64,000 bases of DNA from Spirodela intermedia (taxonomy: Eukaryota > Streptophyta > Magnoliopsida > Alismatales > Araceae): the NCBI GenBank assembly GCA_902729315.2, contig LR746264.1, positions 2,527,378-2,591,377 on the forward strand, given 5' to 3'. The notes under the pieces are model-generated. The model saw only the letters and a list, made by a program, of their open reading frames with translations, was not told the DNA's origin and did no database searches. How positions within the stretch are numbered: position 1 is the stretch's first letter; each line of letters begins with the position of its first letter. The translations under genes were made by a program, and so were the position numbers. This document shows, in pieces, positions 59,122-64,000 of this stretch.

Positions 59122-59539
59122 CCTTTTTCAAGGCCGGATGAGATCTAGTGACCAGGCTTTGACTGAACATAAACAGTACAAAGTATTCAGTCCAATCCCA
59201 CTTCCATAGTCCTTGATACATGGGCCGGAGCCACAGAGAACCAAAAATGTTTAGAAACTGACGGAGAGGCTTCTGGCTAGAGAGAGAGAGAAACTTTTAG
59301 TCATAGTTCTAGGCAAGAAAGAGCTGTGCAAGACTGATAAAAGTTTATCAACCTACCCAGGACCGATTTCTCTATCATCTTCACAACGAGCGACGACGGC
59401 TTGGGCTGCTCATTCCTCACCTTCTGCCGCCGATCCCCCATTACCGTCATCAGCGAGTTTCTTCAGTTTCCCCTGTACTTCTCAGCCATTTTCCTCCACT
59501 CCTTCGTCTTCGATCTCCGCCAGACGTTTTTCCAGTTGC

Positions 59540-59718
59540 TCAGCCTAATTTCCTCTGGAGCAGCTCCAGGGCCTCGGTCACGCTCCCCGTCTCCGCCTTG
59601 ACTGTCCTGTTCATCCCCATTGCCAGCTTCTCCTCCTCGTTCGTCCCACCCAGCTGCAGCTTCGACATGGCGATTTCTCTCTTCCCCTCTCCTCTTCCCT
59701 TCTCATCTCCTTTCTCCA

Positions 59719-59754
<36 letters not shown>

Positions 59755-59892
59755 CGTCACCGCTCCTCTCTTTATTTTGGCCCCCAACGAGGGATCGTCG
59801 TTCCTCCACTCAGGACCTTCGCCGTCGTTGTGGACCTTCTCGTTCTCTTCGTTCCTTCTGTACTTGGGGGGCATGTCCGCCGTCGCTGCCAT
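59540..59892 (-). CDS. unrecognised small locus with TATA box; uncertain
   Basis: A TATA box on the minus strand (59994-60002) suggests a transcript running towards lower coordinates. The first ATG after it (59892) opens a 93-codon frame to 59611. It starts MAATADMPPKYRRNEENEK and then passes through an Arg-Glu run made by a GA microsatellite. A different frame has MSKLQLGGTNEEEKLAMG at 59668 and ends LLQRKLG at 59540 (42 codons, helix-like and charged). Neither is a family I recognise. The frame change inside the locus and the microsatellite suggest a decayed gene, but a short functional peptide is possible. Confidence 0.25.
59727..59752 (+). repeat. (CT)n microsatellite inside the small locus
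   Basis: Uninterrupted CT/TC after CCATCTTT; read on the minus strand as the Arg-Glu run of the frame at 59611-59892. Confidence 0.9.
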
Positions 59893-59993
59893 CCGCCAGC
59901 TGCTCCTGCTTCCTCCTGAGCTTCTTCTTCAGGGTTATGGCTCCGCGCTCCTGGCGGCACCTTTGTCTTAATGACGGTCCTCTCTCTCTCTCT

Positions 59994-60002
59994 CTATTTA
60001 TA
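59994..60002 (-). promoter_or_regulatory. TATA box
   Basis: The minus strand reads TATAAATAG, followed by a GA-rich leader. It is placed correctly for the uncertain small locus at 59540-59892. An (AT)n run (about 60021-60040) lies just upstream. Confidence 0.5.
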
Positions 60003-60040
60003 TCTAATATGTCTCTCTAGATATATATATATATATATAT

Positions 60041-60700
60041 TAAAGATAAATAGCACAAAATATGTAAACGAAGCTTTTAGTCACCACGAACTCAAACAAT
60101 CTCGAGAATGATATACAACACCAAGAGATATTATAATCTCGAGATACTTTAACTTGAAGTAAAAAATTTCATAAACCAATCAAGAATAATGTTGCAGCAT
60201 TTAGCAGTAGAATCATTAGACCCGATCCCTAAATTGACCCAAGTGATAAAGTATAAGAGAGAGTAATGAGAGATAAAAAGGTTATATAACCAAGTTCACA
60301 GTAATGAGATTATTTCAGTTGATCCAACCAAAACCATATTGGTAATCTAATATTATAGTAAGAATAATGTTTAAATAAACCATCCTCTTCTTCCCAAGTT
60401 CCTTCTCTCTTTGTCTATTCTATTGTAACATAGGCTCTAATTAACAACAAAAGAAGACCAAATGGCACAGCAAAACCTAAGGATGCAAGCTCCTCCTTTC
60501 TACTACTCAACAACTAGTGACTCTCCACCCTTCTAGGTGTTGAGCAAGCGATCTTGCCCACTTCCTTTGCTAGTTTTTCATCTTCACTCTAGACACTGCC
60601 ATTTAGGCCAGAAAACAAGAAGACATCAACAGGTAAGGTATGGACAAAATGTCTTTAAAAAGCTCTTGTCCAACAAGAGCTGGGGCATGTGCTGAAATGT
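60041..60700. other. AT-rich intergenic DNA, no gene seen
   Basis: No domain or RNA gene recognised. It may include the 3' LTR of the older copia element, whose end could not be located. Confidence 0.5.
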
Positions 60701-61560
60701 GACTCTTAAGATTAAGAAGAATGAGACACTTGACCATTAAATGAGTCACATGCAAACTTCGTGTTTCACTTTTAGCAAAGTTTTTGTCATCATGTCTACT
60801 TTTTTATCATCTATATAAATCTTCTTGATATGTAATTACTTCTATTCAATCACACTTCTAATCTGATGATAGCAGACATCTATATGCATTGACTTAAAAT
60901 AAAATGTTGGATTCGTGCACAAACAAATGACACTTTGATCATCACAAAAAAAAAAAAAAATTCCTTTAGCTTCAGTCTTAAGTATTCCTTCATCCACAAC
61001 ATTTATTTATGAATCTTAGTAACAATAATCTACATAGGCTCTATAGTTGAAAGAACAATGTGTGTTTACAATTTTGACTGTCATGAGACAACTCTCCTTA
61101 TAATAGTGATTATATAATCTGAAGTGGACTTCACATGTCAATATCTTTGGCCACATCTACATTAGTATAACATGTTAATACATAAGTACCACATCCAAAG
61201 CTCAAGTAAATTTTAGAGCTTTCTTTAAGATATTTTAATATCCACTTCATTACTAACCAATATTCATTCTTTGGATTTGTAAGAAAGTTAGTAAGAACAC
61301 CAAGAGCATACGTAATGTATGCCTTTGTACAAATCACTGCATATATTAAGCTTCAAATAGTTGAAGAAGCATGGAGAATTGTCTTCATCACTGGATGGAG
61401 TATACCTTAAACTTTAAGTGATTAGAAAAAAGAGAACTAACTAATTTTGTATTGCTCATAACAAATTTGTTGAAAAACTTCTTCTTTGTGTCATTCTCCC
61501 TTTTGATGTGTTGAGCCCTCCTCTCTATGCACTCACTAAGGAGGTGTCATTCTCATTCCT
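60700..61560 (-). mobile_element. older Ty1/copia fragment: end of RT, RNase H
   Basis: On the minus strand, in order: a stretch like the copia words before the C-terminal RT part (NKLVSSLFSNHLKF), then ICTKAYITYALGVLTNFLTN with EYWLVMKWILKYLKE (61131-61337), a SHDSQNCKH-like RNase H piece, DDQSVICLCTNPTF with MHIDVCYH (about 60860-60950), and DMMTKTLLKVKHEVCM near 60750-60800. The order agrees with the 3' half of copia pol. Stops and frame changes are frequent, so it is long dead. A poly-A/T run (60947-60961) interrupts it. Its 5' part is cut by the younger element at 61567. Confidence 0.85.
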
Positions 61561-61566
61561 TCTTTG

Positions 61567-61697
61567 TGTTGACAAGAAAAAGTTAAATCTTAAGATTGGA
61601 TTAACATTAAATGAATAGATACATGTGTTTATATAGGTGGAAATAGAAAGAGAGATAATGAGCCCAAGCGGGTCACGTAAAAGAAAATGTTAGAACA
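61567..61697 (-). repeat. 3' LTR of the short copia element, 131 bp
   Basis: On the minus strand it begins TGTTCTAACA and ends CTTGTCAACA, so the ends form TGTT/AACA. About 120 bp align with the 5' LTR, including ATAAACACATGTATCT, GTTAATCCAA and the ACTTTTTCTTGTCA end. The LTR has a TATATAA-like word for promotion. Confidence 0.75.
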
Positions 61698-61712
61698 CTC
61701 CCTCTCAAGCTA
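61698..61712 (-). other. polypurine tract of the copia element
   Basis: The minus strand reads GCTTGAGAGGGAG directly before the LTR start, the usual copia second-strand primer context (AGCTTGAGGGGGAG). Confidence 0.75.
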
Positions 61713-63045
61713 GAACATATAAATCAAACATACTCAAATTTGTACATAAATCATCATAGAACACTTTTATAAGGCTCTTGATGAAGATGTCTATCAGTTG
61801 ATTAGATGAAGTGACATGTGATGTGGAGATAACCCCTATCAAAACCTTATCCCAGATGTAGTAACAATTAATTTTGATGTGTTTTATCTGCTCGTGAATG
61901 TGAGATTTCTGACAATGAAAATTTCTATTTGATTGTCACAATACATAGGCATGTGTATAAGAAGTAACACCTAAGATCTCTAAAAGAGAGCAAAGTCATA
62001 CCATCTCACATGTTGTCTTAGCCATAACACGATATTCGACTTCTATATTAGAACAAGATATCACCTTTTGCTTTCAAGAGTGCTAAATGACTAAGTTACC
62101 ACTAACATACATGTAGTAGTCAGTCGTTGATTTCTAATATCTTTTGTCACAACATACCTAGCATCTAAGTAGGCTTTACATGTAGGTGACCATGACGTCT
62201 ATAGATGAGCCCTTTTTCTAGAGCTCATTTGAATAAGTTAAGACACGTGCTCCCTCTCACTAGACTTAATGAGGCTCCTATAAAAATTGGCTGAGAACAC
62301 AACTATATACATGATATTAGGATGAGTAAGAGTGAGATATATCAGTTTCTCCAATAATCGCCGATATCGATTAGCATCTTCCATTAGAGGTGTGGTAATA
62401 TCTTATAATTTTGGACACGCCTCTATAAGTGATGACTTTGATTCACAATTAAGAAGTCCCATTTCTTGAAGAAGGTTGATGACATATTTTATCTGAGATA
62501 AAGTTAACTTCCTCGATTGATAAGTAAACCTTATTTCAAAGAAGTAGTGTAGTGTCCCCAAGTCTCTTGTGACAAAGTGTTGCTATAGGTAGACTTTGGT
62601 GACAAAGATGTATGTCACATCAATCTTCATCATAATAATGTCATCAACATATATGGTTAGAATACCCATACCTTTAGGTATGGTCTTCATCAAGATAGTG
62701 GGGTCAAGTGAAGTCGAAGATAATAAGAAGGCTACTAAACTTTAGAAATCAGGTTTGATAACTCTACTTGAGTCCATATATAACATGTTAAAGCAAAAAA
62801 ACCTAAGAAGACTCTTCTTGAGTAACATACCTTAGAGGTTGTTCTATAAAAAATTACTCTTTTAAGTCACCATAGAGGAAGACATTAGACATATCTAATT
62901 GATGAAGTGATAAATCATGATGCACTATTAATAAAAGAAGAATCCGAATAATGTTCAATCGGACCATAAGATAAAAGGTCTCTATGTAATCTATGTCATA
63001 GGCTTGAGTGAAGCCACGAGCAACTAAGTGAACTTTGTGACAAGT

Positions 63046-63180
63046 GGTATAGTAAGAGACAACATCAAGATACCATGATATACTACAAGATACCTCGAGA
63101 GGTGGTGTAGTAAAAGACAATATTGTAATATAATGACACATATCGATAGATACTATAAGATACCACAAGATACCATGACA
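63046..63180. repeat. short direct repeats with AGATACCA words
   Basis: GGTATAGTAAGAGACAA (about 63046) and GGTGTAGTAAAAGACAA (about 63103) begin two related segments, each followed by AGATACC words. It lies between the RT part and the GC-rich minisatellite of the short copia element. Confidence 0.6.
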
Positions 63181-63184
63181 ACAG

Positions 63185-63500
63185 ATCCCACGATGACAAG
63201 GGCTGTGACGGCAAGGGCTGTGACGGCAGGGGCTGCAGCAGTAGATGCTGCAAGGGCAAAGGCCATGACGATAGGGCACTTGTGGTGGTAGGGGCTATGA
63301 CAGCAAGGGGGGGCTATGGTGGCAGGGGGTGCTGCAACAATAGAGGGGCCATGATGGTAGGGCAGGTGCCAGTATGTTGGTTGCATGTGGTGCAACGGCA
63401 CAATAGCATGTAAAGAGAGAGAGAGGGGACAATATGCAAAGGATGCAGTGGCAAGGGCATGATGACGACAACAAGTGTGGTGGCAACAACACGATGGTAG
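63185..63500 (+). repeat. GC-rich imperfect minisatellite within copia element
   Basis: Repeats of a GGCARGGGCTGTGAC-like unit (two near-identical copies at about 63199-63230), then diverged forms such as GGTGGTAGGGGCTATGAC and GGTGGCAGGGGGTGCTGC. The GC content contrasts sharply with the rest of the element. Cys/Pro/His-rich or Ala-rich minus-strand frames over it result from the repeat. Confidence 0.75.
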
Positions 63501-63523
63501 CAGTGAAGATTATGAAGAACCTA

Positions 63524-63537
63524 GGGCTCTAATACCA
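63524..63537 (-). other. copia primer-binding site (initiator Met tRNA type)
   Basis: The minus strand reads TGGTATTAGAGCCC just after the 5' LTR; copia elements use TGGTATCAGAGCC, complementary to initiator methionine tRNA. One C-to-T change is present. Confidence 0.8.
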
Positions 63538-63671
63538 TATTGACAAGGAAAGGTTAAATCCTAATATTATATTAACACTAAATAATGAGATACATATGTT
63601 TATATAGGTGAGAGAAGAGAGAGAGATAATGAGCTTAAGTGGGCCACATAGAAGAGGATGTTTCTATAACA
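63538..63671 (-). repeat. 5' LTR of the short copia element, 134 bp
   Basis: Partner of 61567-61697; on the minus strand it starts TGTTATAG and ends CTTGTCAATA. Shared words include TATATAAAC, GCTCATTATCTCTCT and AACCTTTCCTTGTCA (versus AACTTTTTCTTGTCA). LTR divergence is visible but moderate. Confidence 0.7.
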
Positions 63672-64000
63672 ACCTTTGTAATTACCTTGCCTTTGGAGTA
63701 ACCTATAAAAAAGGGGCCACAAAATCTTAAAGAAAAAGACTGATATTAGGGAAAAGTTGACAAGTGTTATCATTCTCTTTATTCTATTCTCTTCATCATC
63801 TTCTATTTATCTCTATTAATTTGATCTATCTTGATCAAATCTTCTTATTTTCCTTTCTTTTTCTCCTACTTTCTCTACTCATTCCTCCCTTACTCTACCA
63901 TCATCTCTACAATCTTTAGTAGATCAAATACCTTACAAAGAGTTCTTAAGCTTCATCAGATCATGGGTAGATCGAGTATCACTCACGGTATCATAACTCT
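63672..64000. other. pyrimidine-rich flank, no gene seen
   Basis: TC-rich sequence from about 63770 to 63910. No recognisable continuation of the older copia RT was found here, although it would be expected if the younger element simply interrupted it. Confidence 0.5.

Larger units (their letters stand above)
61567..63671 (-). mobile_element. short, decayed Ty1/copia element with both LTRs, about 2.1 kb
   Basis: Minus-strand order: 5' LTR (63538-63671), primer-binding site (63524-63537), a region without gag or integrase that holds a GC-rich minisatellite, RT/RNase H (about 61710-63060), a polypurine tract and the 3' LTR (61567-61697). RT words include LVARGFTQAYDIDYIETF and LHQLDMSNVFLYGDL. 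RNase H words such as SNIEVEYRVMAKTT can be followed through stops. Complete copia elements are about 5 kb, so over half is missing. Possible target-site copies CTTTG flank it (61562-61566 directly; 63674-63678 after a 2-nt gap). Confidence 0.8.

Noticed and set aside
62854-63279. 141-aa minus-strand ORF as a host gene
   Set aside because: Its second half is copia reverse transcriptase and its first half is minisatellite translation.

Overview
This is nuclear DNA from a flowering plant. The supporting signs are GT-AG introns, plant-only gene families (acidic KS-type dehydrin, FIP2-like BTB/pentapeptide protein, DUF639 protein, LRR receptor-like pseudokinase), decayed Ty1/copia elements, long (GA)n/(CT)n microsatellites and AT-rich intergenic DNA. 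The very GC-rich first exon of the LRR receptor gene next to AT-rich spacers hints at a monocot, but I cannot name the species.

Layout. 1-12.5 kb: AT-rich DNA holding a decayed copy (about 2.0-4.2 kb) of a block that is better preserved at about 12.5-14.3 kb. The block carries a dehydrin gene plus the last two exons of a FIP2-like gene. The 12.5-14.3 kb version has an intact 98-aa dehydrin (minus strand). The 2.0-4.2 kb version has lost its start codon, has an early stop and has grown a poly-glutamate tail. 13.7-21.5 kb: a FIP2-like BTB/pentapeptide-repeat gene on the minus strand, reconstructed as 11 exons (about 299 aa), with one unexplained extra base at one splice junction. 22.4-26.5 kb: a 10-exon DUF639 membrane protein gene (666 aa, plus strand), divergent from FIP2. 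27.6-31.1 kb: a 7-exon kelch-repeat, signal-anchored protein gene (427 aa, plus). 31.8-32.8 kb: a two-exon gene for a 76-aa single-pass membrane protein (minus), convergent with the kelch gene. 33.8-53.9 kb: about 20 kb of AT-rich, gene-free DNA with microsatellites and diverged repeats. 54.5-58.0 kb: a 7-exon LRR receptor-like pseudokinase gene of the At3g03770 type (779 aa, plus). 58.5-60.0 kb: a PPR motif relic and an unrecognised small locus with a TATA box. 60.7-63.7 kb: two decayed copia elements on the minus strand, the younger (LTR, primer site, RT/RNase H, polypurine tract, LTR) sitting inside the older.

The genes are ordinary single plant genes and show no operon-like co-operation. 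The dehydrin has ABRE- and DRE-type promoter motifs that fit drought/cold control. I found no convincing new multi-gene system. The most interesting signals are the decaying dehydrin duplicate with its poly-Glu expansion, the possible frameshift in FIP2, the five-copy 89-bp tandem array carrying tRNA-type B-box sequences, and the short copia element lacking gag/integrase. All exon models were made by eye from splice signals, reading-frame continuity and remembered family sequences; none was tested by alignment software or RNA data.
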